Source: Limnobacter sp. MED105
GTDB taxonomy: Bacteria > Pseudomonadota > Gammaproteobacteria > Burkholderiales > Burkholderiaceae_B
Assembly (NCBI RefSeq): GCF_000170915.1
Contig: NZ_ABCT01000011.1
Location: 54,219 to 118,218, forward strand
Direction: 5' to 3'
DNA: 64,000 bases
Of this stretch, positions 1-8,805 are shown piece by piece; the first letter of the stretch is position 1, and each line of letters starts with the position of its first letter. A program made the translations under genes and the position numbers. The notes beneath the pieces were generated by a model that made no database searches, was not told the origin of the DNA, and saw only the letters and a program-made list of their open reading frames with translations.

Positions 1-3000
1 TGTCGGTGATGAAGGCATAGTTGTAAATGGGGTGGAAGGGCTGTTCCATATTGGTGATGCGCATCAAGTCACCCTGGTTTTTCTCGGGGTTGATGGGCTG
101 GTTAGTGGGCAAGGCCATGCACGTCGCGTTTTTCGTGGCCACATGGGTGTCGTGCCCCAAGGGGCTGAATGGTGCCGTAATTACGCGCTGGCCATAACCC
201 TTGTTGGCGACACTGGCTGCATCATAGGCGCGAAAGCCTCCTTTGCCTTCAGCCACAAACACATATTCGCCGCGCAGTTGCAGGCAGCTGGCCACGCCCT
301 TGGTGGTGTGGTCCATCAGCGCTGGCACCACGGTATCGGCCAGTTCTCGGTTGCGATTCAAGTGGTTCTGGTAATAGTCGGGGTAGGCATACTTGTGCAG
401 GTAACTGCCCAACACGGCCTGGGGTTCGTCCCACTCTGTCACAGTGACTGCCGCAATGTGTTCGCTGCCACCCAGCCAGGCGTTGAAGCCAATGAAGTTC
501 ACGAAGTTGGTGCCCTGCAGCAGCAACTGCGCCATGATGGCGTTGTTGTCATCTTCTCGTGACAAATGGCAATCGCTGCAGGTTTTGGTTTCTTCCTTGC
601 GCTCGGTGTGCGGGTAGTGTGGTGCAAAAGCCTGCGAGGAAAAACCACTGGCTGCAATCGGTGGCTGCTGAATGTAAATACGCTCGCGGTTCGCGTTCAT
701 TGACGACAGAATCAAAGCCGAGCTTGAACGAATTGGCGCTATGCGGTTGCCTTTCACCGGGCCATGTACGCCAAGCTGGAACATGTCGTCGCGTGCCACT
801 TGCGGGTTGTAGGTGGCGTAATTCCGGGTTTCTCCACCCTCATAGTGGAGGCGTTCAGTTTTCCAGTTGGCTTGAATGGGCAAGTGGCAACCCGCGCAGC
901 TGGTGGTCCAGCTCAAGTGACAGGTGAAGCAGGTCATCTTGTCGTTGTCGTGTGCCAGTTCTTTTACGCCCGGGCCCCATTTGCCATCCTGACCCTCTGC
1001 GCCTGCACCCATCAATTTGGCGCGTGCTGCTTTGGCGTTGTACTCAGGGTGGGCCGGGTTCATGTTGTCTTTCACCAGACTCATTTCCCATTCTTTGTTG
1101 GGGTCCAGTGCCGCGCGCTGGTATAGCTTTCCATCGCGCCACTCGAAACGCTTACGCCCGTCTTGCGTTCGCAATTGGGTCAGATCGCTGCCGCCGGGTG
1201 GTGCGGCAGGCCCGCTGGTGCGCAAGGTGGGGTATTTGGTGGCAGTGCCATGGCAATCGGCACAATCCACTTCAACTGCAGCAGCCACTTCGCCGTAAAT
1301 GTGGCCATTGCCGTGCATGTCTTGCGCAAAGTGGCAATCCACGCAGTGCATGCCCACGTCCAGGTGAATGGAGCTTAGGTGTACTGCCTTGTCGAATTTC
1401 TTGGGGTCGTCGTCGGCAACAACATTGCCCTCGGCATCCAGCAATGCGCCTTTGCGGTTGCGCTTGAACACCGCGCGGAAGTTCCAGCCATGGCCATGGT
1501 AATCAGCAAACTGGGTGTCTTTCAATTTGCTGTTCAGTGTGGACACGTTTTTAAGAAACTCAGGGTCACTCCACTTGCCACGCACCGCCGCTTCTTCGGG
1601 GTTGCGATCCAGAATTTCGCGCATTTCCGAATCGGTGGGGTAGCGTTGCTTTTCTGGCCACATGTGCGGCGCATCGCTTTCGTAGTCCCACATGATGTAG
1701 CCGTAATAGCTGTTCACAAACACGTTAGGCTGGTGCATATGGCACACCATGCACTGCGAGCTTGGAATGGCGCGGGTGAATTCATGCTTCACCGGGTGGC
1801 CACTTTCATTTTTTGCAATTGTTGGGTCAATGGTTTGTGTGGTGCCATCGTGACCAAACTTGGCGTAGGGTCCTGCGTGCTTTGGGTCGCGGTCGTTGGT
1901 GTAAATGGTGTGGCAACCTGTACAGCCGGATGAGCGGTAGTCACCCGGTTGCTCATTGGTGCCCAGAAACCACAGGTGCGGGTCGTTCAAACGGGTTTTC
2001 GTCACGTTAATCAAAGGTACCGCAATTCGCTGGCCCGTGCCGGGACCCCGGTTGGACTGTTTGATGTCGGGCCGCCCTGGTTCATCCAGGCGCTGAATTT
2101 GACCCAGCACGTTGGGCAAGCCCACCTCGGGAAATATGCTGTTAATCACCTTCCCACCGCGTTCAAATACGCGGAATATGTCGCCCGGGGGCGTGGTTTC
2201 CCACGCGGGCAATGGCGCCAGTTCATTCAGAATGCCCTTGTGAACAAACAGCTCGTTGTTGGCCTCCACCGGGTTTTTCAGCAAACCAGGTTGACCATCT
2301 TGCGTGTAAGCCTCGCCAAGAATGTAGCGCTTGTAAGGCAAGATTCCATTGTTATAAGAAGCACCGCCCCACAGCATGGCCGAGGTGCTCATCAGGCTAC
2401 GTTCCTGGGCTTGAATGACCGGCAAATGACATGCACCACAGGCCTCGCGTGCAACACGCAAATCGCCCGGGTTGATGAAACGAATGTAAGCAGGGTGCTC
2501 TTTGTTCAGCTTGGCATAAGAACGTTTTGGGTTGGCTGACGAAGGGTAGTTCCAGAATTTCTCGTTGCGTGGCGCAATGTGCGCTTTGTCCAGCGCGGCA
2601 CGGTATTCGGGTGCAAAGCCTTTTTCACGCGCAGCGCGGGTGTGGTCGTATGCCAACGAGCCTTGCTTGTCTTCTTTGCCGTTCCATTTCACGGTGGCGT
2701 CACCGCCATGGCAATCGGTGCAGCCCAACACCACGCCAGGGTTGGCATGCATGGTGTGTTGGTCGGTTTGTGTGTGGCAGGTCATGCAGCCTTCGGTTTT
2801 TGCAAAGGCCTGTTGCGCCGTTTGGCGTTCAGGCGCTGCAGGCGCCATGGTGTAACTTTTTTCAGGCAGCTTTTCACTGGCGGCATGAGCCACCGGGGCG
2901 ATACCCAGAGTGGAAACAGCGGCCACTGCGAAACCCAATGCAAACAGCCAGCCCTTCCAGCGATTGTTGCTGGCGGGCTTTGTTGGAGGAGCAATGGCGG

Positions 3001-3013
3001 TATTCAAATTCAT
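1..3013 (-). CDS. Large secreted multihaem cytochrome c, 3' end cut by the window
   Basis: The frame is open on the minus strand from the ATG at 3013 to the window edge, at least 1004 codons without a stop. The first ~45 residues look like a signal peptide (hydrophobic core, then AHA-A). Ten CxxCH c-type haem motifs lie at plus-strand positions 566, 894, 917, 1250, 1331, 1739, 1910, 2426, 2708 and 2774 (left edge of each). After the last motif (below ~560) the sequence changes character: a stretch reading EYVFVAEGKGGFRAYDA resembles the start of an LVIVD/beta-propeller repeat. The gene starts 16 bp after the outer-membrane barrel gene and is the last visible gene of the cluster. Function is inferred: a periplasmic or cell-surface electron carrier working with the barrel. 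The true length and C-terminal domain cannot be seen. Confidence 0.85.
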   Translation of the reverse strand, partial: MNLNTAIAPPTKPASNNRWKGWLFALGFAVAAVSTLGIAPVAHAASEKLPEKSYTMAPAAPERQTAQQAFAKTEGCMTCHTQTDQHTMHANPGVVLGCTDCHGGDATVKWNGKEDKQGSLAYDHTRAAREKGFAPEYRAALDKAHIAPRNEKFWNYPSSANPKRSYAKLNKEHPAYIRFINPGDLRVAREACGACHLPVIQAQERSLMSTSAMLWGGASYNNGILPYKRYILGEAYTQDGQPGLLKNPVEANNELFVHKGILNELAPLPAWETTPPGDIFRVFERGGKVINSIFPEVGLPNVLGQIQRLDEPGRPDIKQSNRGPGTGQRIAVPLINVTKTRLNDPHLWFLGTNEQPGDYRSSGCTGCHTIYTNDRDPKHAGPYAKFGHDGTTQTIDPTIAKNESGHPVKHEFTRAIPSSQCMVCHMHQPNVFVNSYYGYIMWDYESDAPHMWPEKQRYPTDSEMREILDRNPEEAAVRGKWSDPEFLKNVSTLNSKLKDTQFADYHGHGWNFRAVFKRNRKGALLDAEGNVVADDDPKKFDKAVHLSSIHLDVGMHCVDCHFAQDMHGNGHIYGEVAAAVEVDCADCHGTATKYPTLRTSGPAAPPGGSDLTQLRTQDGRKRFEWRDGKLYQRAALDPNKEWEMSLVKDNMNPAHPEYNAKAARAKLMGAGAEGQDGKWGPGVKELAHDNDKMTCFTCHLSWTTSCAGCHLPIQANWKTERLHYEGGETRNYATYNPQVARDDMFQLGVHGPVKGNRIAPIRSSSALILSSMNANRERIYIQQPPIAASGFSSQAFAPHYPHTERKEETKTCSDCHLSREDDNNAIMAQLLLQGTNFVNFIGFNAWLGGSEHIAAVTVTEWDEPQAVLGSYLHKYAYPDYYQNHLNRNRELADTVVPALMDHTTKGVASCLQLRGEYVFVAEGKGGFRAYDAASVANKGYGQRVITAPFSPLGHDTHVATKNATCMALPTNQPINPEKNQGDLMRITNMEQPFHPIYNYAFITD

Positions 3014-3029
3014 CAACAAACAACCTGCT

Positions 3030-5264
3030 TTAGAAACTCAAAATCACGTTAAACAGAAAGGAGTAAGGGTCCTTGTCTTCCGGAAACAATTCTTTGTAGC
3101 CCTTGCCAGGCAACAGCTTGGCAAACGACCCGTTCACCACAATATTTTGTGAGAAGAATGGTCGGTACTGAAAACCCACTGACGCATCAATGCCCAGGTC
3201 GGTGGAGGGAGGGCGCTGTTGTCGCAATGTGCCCAGCACATTGGTGTTGTCGAACTCAAGCTTGTTCAGGTTGGCCACCAAACGCAACTCGGGCAATACA
3301 TCAATATCGGCACCAATACCCACTAACAACAGCCCTGGGTTGATGAAATTCGATTGTCCCTGTTCTTTGCTTGAACGCAGGGAGGGCAACACGCCGTTTC
3401 GGCCTGACAAAGCCACTCCACCGCCGCCGATCAAAGGAATATTTTGACGGATGAAAAAGCTGGTGTCGGCCCCTGCAAATTGGGGGTTCTCAAAAATTGC
3501 ATCGAAACCTTCGGCTTTGCCATCAAAGGGATCTTCATCACCCGATGCATACAGGAAACTGCCACGCAAGCGGAACCAGTCAAAGTCGCGCGACAATTCC
3601 GTGGCATGAAAGAATGCATCAATGTCTTGCTCGCGCTGGGCGAGCGGGTGTCGATCCGTTTTACCTGTGGCGTAATAAGTTGACGTGGTAATGTTCATGC
3701 GGCCGTAATGGCCGTCACCGCTGAAACCAAAATAGTCCACGTGGTAGCCAAATGGTTTTTGATCGCCAAGCGATGAAGGGCGCGCCAGAAATCCGTTCGC
3801 ATCAAAGTAACGCTCACCGTCTTCATCATTGCGGTTGTGAATATAGGAAACCTGGCTGGTGAAACCCAAAAACGGGAAGTCTTGCCGATACAGGTTGGCC
3901 ACGAAAAAATCATCGTCGCGCAAGTCTTGCCGAATGTCGTTCAAACCGCTGTTGGTGTCTTTTTCAACCCGCTTGAAGTAGCCAATGTTGTACTGGTAAA
4001 TGTTGTTGTTGCGGTTGCCGAACAGGCGGATACCCATGGGCAAATCCTGAAACAGGAAACCACGGAAATCGCTGATGAATGGCTGAATACCCACACGCAA
4101 ACTGTCGAAATCGTAACGATCGGATACGTTGCGCAGGTGTACATCGACAAATGCTTCCTGAATACCCACAAACCCTTCACGGCGAACATCACCGGAAGAG
4201 GATGCAATTTTCAGCAGGCGATCTTCATTCACTCGCACATCGGTGTAGTTGAATACCGGTGTTAAACGGAACTCGTAGTCTGGTGGTTTGAACGTGGTGT
4301 TGCCTTTGGTCAGCGACAAACTCACGATCAGGTTGTGGGCAAATATGGATTGTTCACCATCACCAAAAATATTGGCCTGCCCAGGGGTACTCGATGTGGC
4401 CGGTGGCACAGGCACCGGGAAGTTGCGTTGCTCGTACAGCGTGTCGGCAATAATACCCAGGTTGAAAAACCAGTCGGGGCCGAGTGTGTTTTGCAACACG
4501 GGCAGGTCGCCCTTGATCACGTTCTGGTTGTAAGGGTCAAACAAGGGAAACTTGAAACCCAGTGACTGCATGATGCGCCAGCGATCCGGCACTGCCACGG
4601 TTTCACGGGGCAGGTTGGGCAAAGGCGGGGGCACTTGGCTGGGGTCGATCACTGGTATTGCAATGTCGCGCGGCACGATTGGTGTGTCTCGGCCCGGAAT
4701 GGCACGTTGTACCTGCGGTGTTTGAGGAACCAGGCCAGGTGTTGCAGTGCTCGAAGGGCGAATGCCAGTGCCTGGCTGGTCTTGCAGCACATCGGCGGAA
4801 AAAGCGCGGGGCGCGAATACGCCCAGGGATTGCTCGCCGAATTGGCCGGTACCCTGTTGAACCCAGCCGTCGGTGCTGCCTAAGAAGCCACCCAAGAGGC
4901 TGTCTTGAATACGAACTCGGTACCAGCCGTCTTTCTCTTCATACGCATCCACCAATTGGCCCTTGAAAAACTCGCCGATTGCGCGAGATTCCTTGTTGGG
5001 CTTTGCATGCACAATGCTGCGGTTGTCGAAAACCTGCAGTAACACCAGTGGGCGTTCGGCGTTTTCAAGTTCTGCCATGTCCGGTATGCCCGCTACTTTT
5101 CGGGTGACCTTCTCAACAGTGTCCGTGACCTGGGTAACCAAATTGGGCTTTGTTTCGCCTCGAATGTCTGCCCGAATTTGTGCTATTGCGGGCAGGGGCA
5201 ACAAACCGGCCAAGATAAGCCCCACGGCCAAGGGTTTCAAACGCATGATGTTGTTCTTGTTCAT
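3030..5264 (-). CDS. Outer-membrane beta-barrel protein with N-terminal SH3-like domain
   Basis: A 744-residue protein. I take the ATG at 5264 because it forms an ATGA overlap with the stop of the preceding gene; an in-frame GTG at 5276 is the alternative. A signal peptide ends near LPAIA-Q. An SH3b-like domain follows at about residues 75-137 (RSIVHAKPNKESRAIGEF, GWYRVRI, DGWVQQ). A proline-rich linker follows at about 150-230, then a long region of alternating aromatic/polar strands with the C-terminal phenylalanine (NVILSF) typical of BAM-assembled barrels. The placement between multihaem cytochrome genes suggests it forms the pore or sheath of a porin-cytochrome conduit. It has no CxxCH of its own. 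I do not recognise a named family for the barrel. Confidence 0.8.
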   Translation of the reverse strand: MNKNNIMRLKPLAVGLILAGLLPLPAIAQIRADIRGETKPNLVTQVTDTVEKVTRKVAGIPDMAELENAERPLVLLQVFDNRSIVHAKPNKESRAIGEFFKGQLVDAYEEKDGWYRVRIQDSLLGGFLGSTDGWVQQGTGQFGEQSLGVFAPRAFSADVLQDQPGTGIRPSSTATPGLVPQTPQVQRAIPGRDTPIVPRDIAIPVIDPSQVPPPLPNLPRETVAVPDRWRIMQSLGFKFPLFDPYNQNVIKGDLPVLQNTLGPDWFFNLGIIADTLYEQRNFPVPVPPATSSTPGQANIFGDGEQSIFAHNLIVSLSLTKGNTTFKPPDYEFRLTPVFNYTDVRVNEDRLLKIASSSGDVRREGFVGIQEAFVDVHLRNVSDRYDFDSLRVGIQPFISDFRGFLFQDLPMGIRLFGNRNNNIYQYNIGYFKRVEKDTNSGLNDIRQDLRDDDFFVANLYRQDFPFLGFTSQVSYIHNRNDEDGERYFDANGFLARPSSLGDQKPFGYHVDYFGFSGDGHYGRMNITTSTYYATGKTDRHPLAQREQDIDAFFHATELSRDFDWFRLRGSFLYASGDEDPFDGKAEGFDAIFENPQFAGADTSFFIRQNIPLIGGGGVALSGRNGVLPSLRSSKEQGQSNFINPGLLLVGIGADIDVLPELRLVANLNKLEFDNTNVLGTLRQQRPPSTDLGIDASVGFQYRPFFSQNIVVNGSFAKLLPGKGYKELFPEDKDPYSFLFNVILSF

Positions 5265-7228
5265 GGTGTTGGGCACACGTTTTGTTCACTGCTGTTGTTG
5301 AACGGAGTTTGCGGGCATTGCACATACTTCAAAAATTCACCAGAACTGGACAGTTCATTCGCGGTCAGCAAGGTTGAGGGGAACGGCCGCATGGTACTGC
5401 CCACAGCTGCTGCACCATTGATCACGCCCAGGTAGCCCACCATGTCATCCTGGTCCACGCCATCACCGGATACGCCGACCGCACCCACCAGTGCATCGCC
5501 CTTGTAAATCGGGAAACCCCCCGGGAATATTTGCATGCCATTTGCAAAGCGGTTTTGTCGACCTGCCGGAATATTCGCGTCGTCAACACAGGTGAGCGCT
5601 GCTGGTGGTGAAAATTGATTGGCTGCGCGTGTAGTGGCGGTGAGGGTACCCAGCACCTTGTTGGTCACAATGTTCAGTTGAAAGCCAACGTTGAATGGGC
5701 TCCATTGTGCGATCGGGGAGGAAAGCGGTCCTGTTGGGGTACCCACTTCACCGTCTGGAAAGTAAGGGCGGTGCACGTTACCAATTGCCCGCGCTGAGTA
5801 GGCCGCAGAGCCGTTCAAGGCTGTTGTCGTTTGTGTGAAAAACGTATTCATTGCGTTGGCAAATGCCGCATGGTTACCTGCATCAATTGCATTGAAGTCA
5901 GTCAATGCTTCAGCTGAACTGAATGTGAGCGCAGAGCGCGCTTTTTGTACTGACACATCGGTGCCAAATATCGGTGCATCGGATGAACGAACCAAACCCA
6001 AAACCTGACCAGTGGTGTCAACCACGCTGACTGTAACCTGTGCGGCGGCACCTAGCGGTATGCGAATTTGTGCACGGGCCCGGTTGGCAATCTTCATGCC
6101 TTCAACCAGAATATTTTGAACCTCAGTTTGGGTCAGATTGCCGCCAGCACTTGGAGGAAAACGTACCGATGTGTTGTCCGCGGGGTTGGTGATCAGGGTA
6201 AATGTATCCAAGCCGTTGAAGGCAGGGGCTGTGGTTGCCACGTAGCCGGATTGACTGGTGCCATAGGAGGTTCCGGCAATGACACCTGCAGCTGTTTTGT
6301 ATCCGGCAACCGCTACAAAATTTCCGTTTCCACCCAAGGCCGCCGCGCCAGCCACTGCGGGCGTGGTGTTGGAAAACTGGAAGGTTTGTCCATTCGCTGT
6401 AATGCGGTTTGCACGAATTTGGGCGGGTGCCCGGAAGGCCTCAGGCAATGCGGCAAACGCGATTTCTTCTTCCAGGTCGACTTCATTGGTGAGGATGTCA
6501 CGGTCCAGGCCGTACACGCCTTGGGTACCGGCATCGGTTGATGCAATCACGCCAATGCCACCCACCACCCGGCCTTCCTGATAAATCGGGAATCCGCCCG
6601 GATCGGCCGACAATCCCAATGGCGATCGTTTCGGTCCAATAGTCGCATTCTGGGAAAGCCAAACATTCAGATCAGAACAGGGCAGTTGACTGAATTGCAC
6701 ACCGTAAAGTGGACCGCTTGGCTGGCCTGTTTCCCCTGGCTGAAAAAATTCCTGAACAATTTGGCTGGCCGTACGGGTGCTAAATGCATTGCCGGTCGAA
6801 GACAAGTAGGCTCCGGTAATTGCTTTCGCAATCGCAGCCAATTCGCTGGGTACCGGTGTAAACCCGTCGAGGCCTCTGCCATTGGCACCGCTCAATCCGC
6901 TTGTGATGATGACCGTCGGACTGGAGTTTGTCATCCGATAGACAGCCAACACATTGCCAACCCGGTCTGTAATGGCAATGGTTGATTGCACGCCGCGGGA
7001 GATCGAAGCCTGCACCGCGCGGGCCACAATATCGTTCACCTCCGGGATGGACAGGCTTTGTGTTCCCAAAGGTTCGATATTGAAATTAGTCTCGGACGAG
7101 CTTCCACCGCCACCCCCGCCACCGCAAGACACCAAGATGAATGGTGTTGCAAGGCATACGGCCACTCCCATGGCCATTCTTTTTAATTGGGTTGCTGTGC
7201 CTGTCATGGCATTTGTGCGTTTGCGCAT
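5261..7228 (-). CDS. Lipoprotein with two GlcG/HbpS-type haem-binding domains
   Basis: A 655-residue protein. The N-terminus has a lipobox (ILVSC, Cys35) followed by seven glycines, so it should be an anchored lipoprotein. Two copies of the GlcG/HbpS fold are visible. The first spans about 58-232 (ITDRVGNVLAVYRM, then GGFPIY at 211 and VVGGIGV); the second spans about 365-590 (VVDTTGQVLGLVRS, then GGFPIY at 570 and LVGAVGV). HbpS-family proteins bind haem or other small ligands; single-domain cytosolic or secreted forms are usual. It lies in one cluster with two multihaem cytochromes and an outer-membrane barrel, and its stop overlaps the barrel start by 4 nt. A role in haem sensing, haem holding or redox-partner docking is inference. 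Confidence 0.8.
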   Translation of the reverse strand: MRKRTNAMTGTATQLKRMAMGVAVCLATPFILVSCGGGGGGGSSSETNFNIEPLGTQSLSIPEVNDIVARAVQASISRGVQSTIAITDRVGNVLAVYRMTNSSPTVIITSGLSGANGRGLDGFTPVPSELAAIAKAITGAYLSSTGNAFSTRTASQIVQEFFQPGETGQPSGPLYGVQFSQLPCSDLNVWLSQNATIGPKRSPLGLSADPGGFPIYQEGRVVGGIGVIASTDAGTQGVYGLDRDILTNEVDLEEEIAFAALPEAFRAPAQIRANRITANGQTFQFSNTTPAVAGAAALGGNGNFVAVAGYKTAAGVIAGTSYGTSQSGYVATTAPAFNGLDTFTLITNPADNTSVRFPPSAGGNLTQTEVQNILVEGMKIANRARAQIRIPLGAAAQVTVSVVDTTGQVLGLVRSSDAPIFGTDVSVQKARSALTFSSAEALTDFNAIDAGNHAAFANAMNTFFTQTTTALNGSAAYSARAIGNVHRPYFPDGEVGTPTGPLSSPIAQWSPFNVGFQLNIVTNKVLGTLTATTRAANQFSPPAALTCVDDANIPAGRQNRFANGMQIFPGGFPIYKGDALVGAVGVSGDGVDQDDMVGYLGVINGAAAVGSTMRPFPSTLLTANELSSSGEFLKYVQCPQTPFNNSSEQNVCPTP

Positions 7229-7332
7229 CGACTTCTAACTCGCTCATCTTTGTTTTTCAATGGACTTGCTTGCCTGCAAAGTCCCCAGTTCACTGCTGGT
7301 CTGTCTACTCAAGCTACTGCGTCGAATGGCGA

Positions 7333-8799
7333 TTACTTCACTGCCACTTCTTTTTTATGTATATGGTATTCGTGGCAAACGCCACAGTCTGACTGAACTT
7401 TGTTGAGCACGGGTTTACTGCCCGCATGACAAGTTTGACAACCTTCAATTGCGGGCATCAGTACATCACTGGCTTCTTCGGATTTGGCCGCTTTGTGACA
7501 ACTGTCACAACTTTCAAAGGCGTGTGCCTGGTGGTCGAATTTGGCCATGGGCATCCACGGGTGGGCAGGATTGATCTCGGCAATCTCGTACTGTGGCATT
7601 CTGGAGCCAGAGGTTTTCGTATTGCCCAGACCATCCACGGCTTTTACTTCGTGACATACCGAACATGCGGTGTTCTCAAACAACTCCACTGTGGCAAAAG
7701 CAGCCTGCGCACGTGGGTTTCCGCTCAGGTTTCGCAGGTTGGATCGATTCGGGTCTTTCTCGCTAGGGCGCGCCCGTAAAACAGCGCGTTGCGCATTTAC
7801 CCTGTTCCGTTCTTCAGGGTGAAGTGCCAGATAACTGTAAAACTCTTCAACGGTGCTCAGCACTGCATCGACTGGGCCGTGGGGAACCTGTCGATCAGGC
7901 AAAGCAGGCTCAAAACTCAGTTTGTGACATTCCTGGCAGTGGCTTTCCATGCTGAGTGTTTTAAACCCTGTAGCTGTGTCCGCTGGCTCGTGACAGTTGG
8001 CGCATTCCATAACAACCTTCTTGCTCGGGCTGTCAATGCCCTTGGGGTCGAGATGAATGTCGTGGGGGAATTTCAGGCTGGTTTTCTCGGTAATGGGTGT
8101 GTTTGCCACCATCCGAATTCGGCGCAAATCACTGGGTTCCGGACCAGTAGCCACTGTGATTCTGAATGCCGGGTGTTTGTCTGCGGCAAAGTCGTTGACT
8201 GCCAATGTTTCAGTTTTGGGCGCCACAGTTTTAATATCTGCATGGCAAGCCGCACAGTCGGTGCCCACAAAATGTTTGTTTTGTTCTGCAAGGCTTTCGC
8301 GCCCTTTGTGGTCTCGATGGCAGCTTGCGCAGCGGCCTTCCTCAAATGAGGTGTCGGGCAGCGTTTGCTCGGTCACATGCAGACCCATATTGCTGTGGCA
8401 CACCAAGCAGCTTTCGTCTTTCACTCTTGAGAAATTACCGGTATGACAAGCTTGGCAGTCGCCTTCCAGATTCGAGTGCGCTGAGGCCAACGGGCCCGGG
8501 TTCCAGATTGAATCGAGTGCCAGTGCCGTGGTGTTTCTCGTGCTTGAAACCTGGGTACTTTGAAGGCTTGGGTGCGCATTTACCGGCAATTGGTCGGCAG
8601 GCACAGTTTGCGTCTTTTCGTCAGAGCCTTTGGACTCAAAGCCAAACAGCTCAGGTGCTTGCATGGCCACTAAAGGCAAAACAAAGAACGCAAAGAGAAT
8701 GGGTACGAAAAATATCCAGGACAGGGGGCGCTTTAGCCCCAAGGGTTTTTGTAATGCCTGTTGCTCACGTTGAAGCGGGCTTTTTTCTTGTTCGGCCAT
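7333..8799 (-). CDS. Membrane-anchored decahaem cytochrome c (cytochrome c3/NrfB-like)
   Basis: A 488-residue protein. A short cytoplasmic N-terminus is followed by one membrane segment at about residues 28-46 (SWIFFVPILFAFFVLPLVA), with no clear cleavage site, so it is probably an inner-membrane anchor. The rest is periplasmic and carries ten CxxCH motifs: CQACH, CLVCH, CASCH, CAACH, CANCH, CQECH, CSVCH, CDSCH, CQTCH and CGVCH. Many extra histidines could be distal haem ligands. It starts 6 bp after the di-haem b gene. The pair resembles a quinol dehydrogenase module, membrane b-type haems passing electrons to a periplasmic multihaem c. A 104-bp gap separates it from the next gene of the cluster, with no clear terminator in it. 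Confidence 0.87.
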   Translation of the reverse strand: MAEQEKSPLQREQQALQKPLGLKRPLSWIFFVPILFAFFVLPLVAMQAPELFGFESKGSDEKTQTVPADQLPVNAHPSLQSTQVSSTRNTTALALDSIWNPGPLASAHSNLEGDCQACHTGNFSRVKDESCLVCHSNMGLHVTEQTLPDTSFEEGRCASCHRDHKGRESLAEQNKHFVGTDCAACHADIKTVAPKTETLAVNDFAADKHPAFRITVATGPEPSDLRRIRMVANTPITEKTSLKFPHDIHLDPKGIDSPSKKVVMECANCHEPADTATGFKTLSMESHCQECHKLSFEPALPDRQVPHGPVDAVLSTVEEFYSYLALHPEERNRVNAQRAVLRARPSEKDPNRSNLRNLSGNPRAQAAFATVELFENTACSVCHEVKAVDGLGNTKTSGSRMPQYEIAEINPAHPWMPMAKFDHQAHAFESCDSCHKAAKSEEASDVLMPAIEGCQTCHAGSKPVLNKVQSDCGVCHEYHIHKKEVAVK

Positions 8800-8805
8800 G
8801 TTCGC

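Noticed and set aside
32..3052. Many overlapping plus-strand frames in the first 3 kb
   Set aside because: They are shadows of the minus-strand multihaem cytochrome, which has ten CxxCH motifs, a signal peptide and no stop. None of the plus frames shows a recognisable domain.
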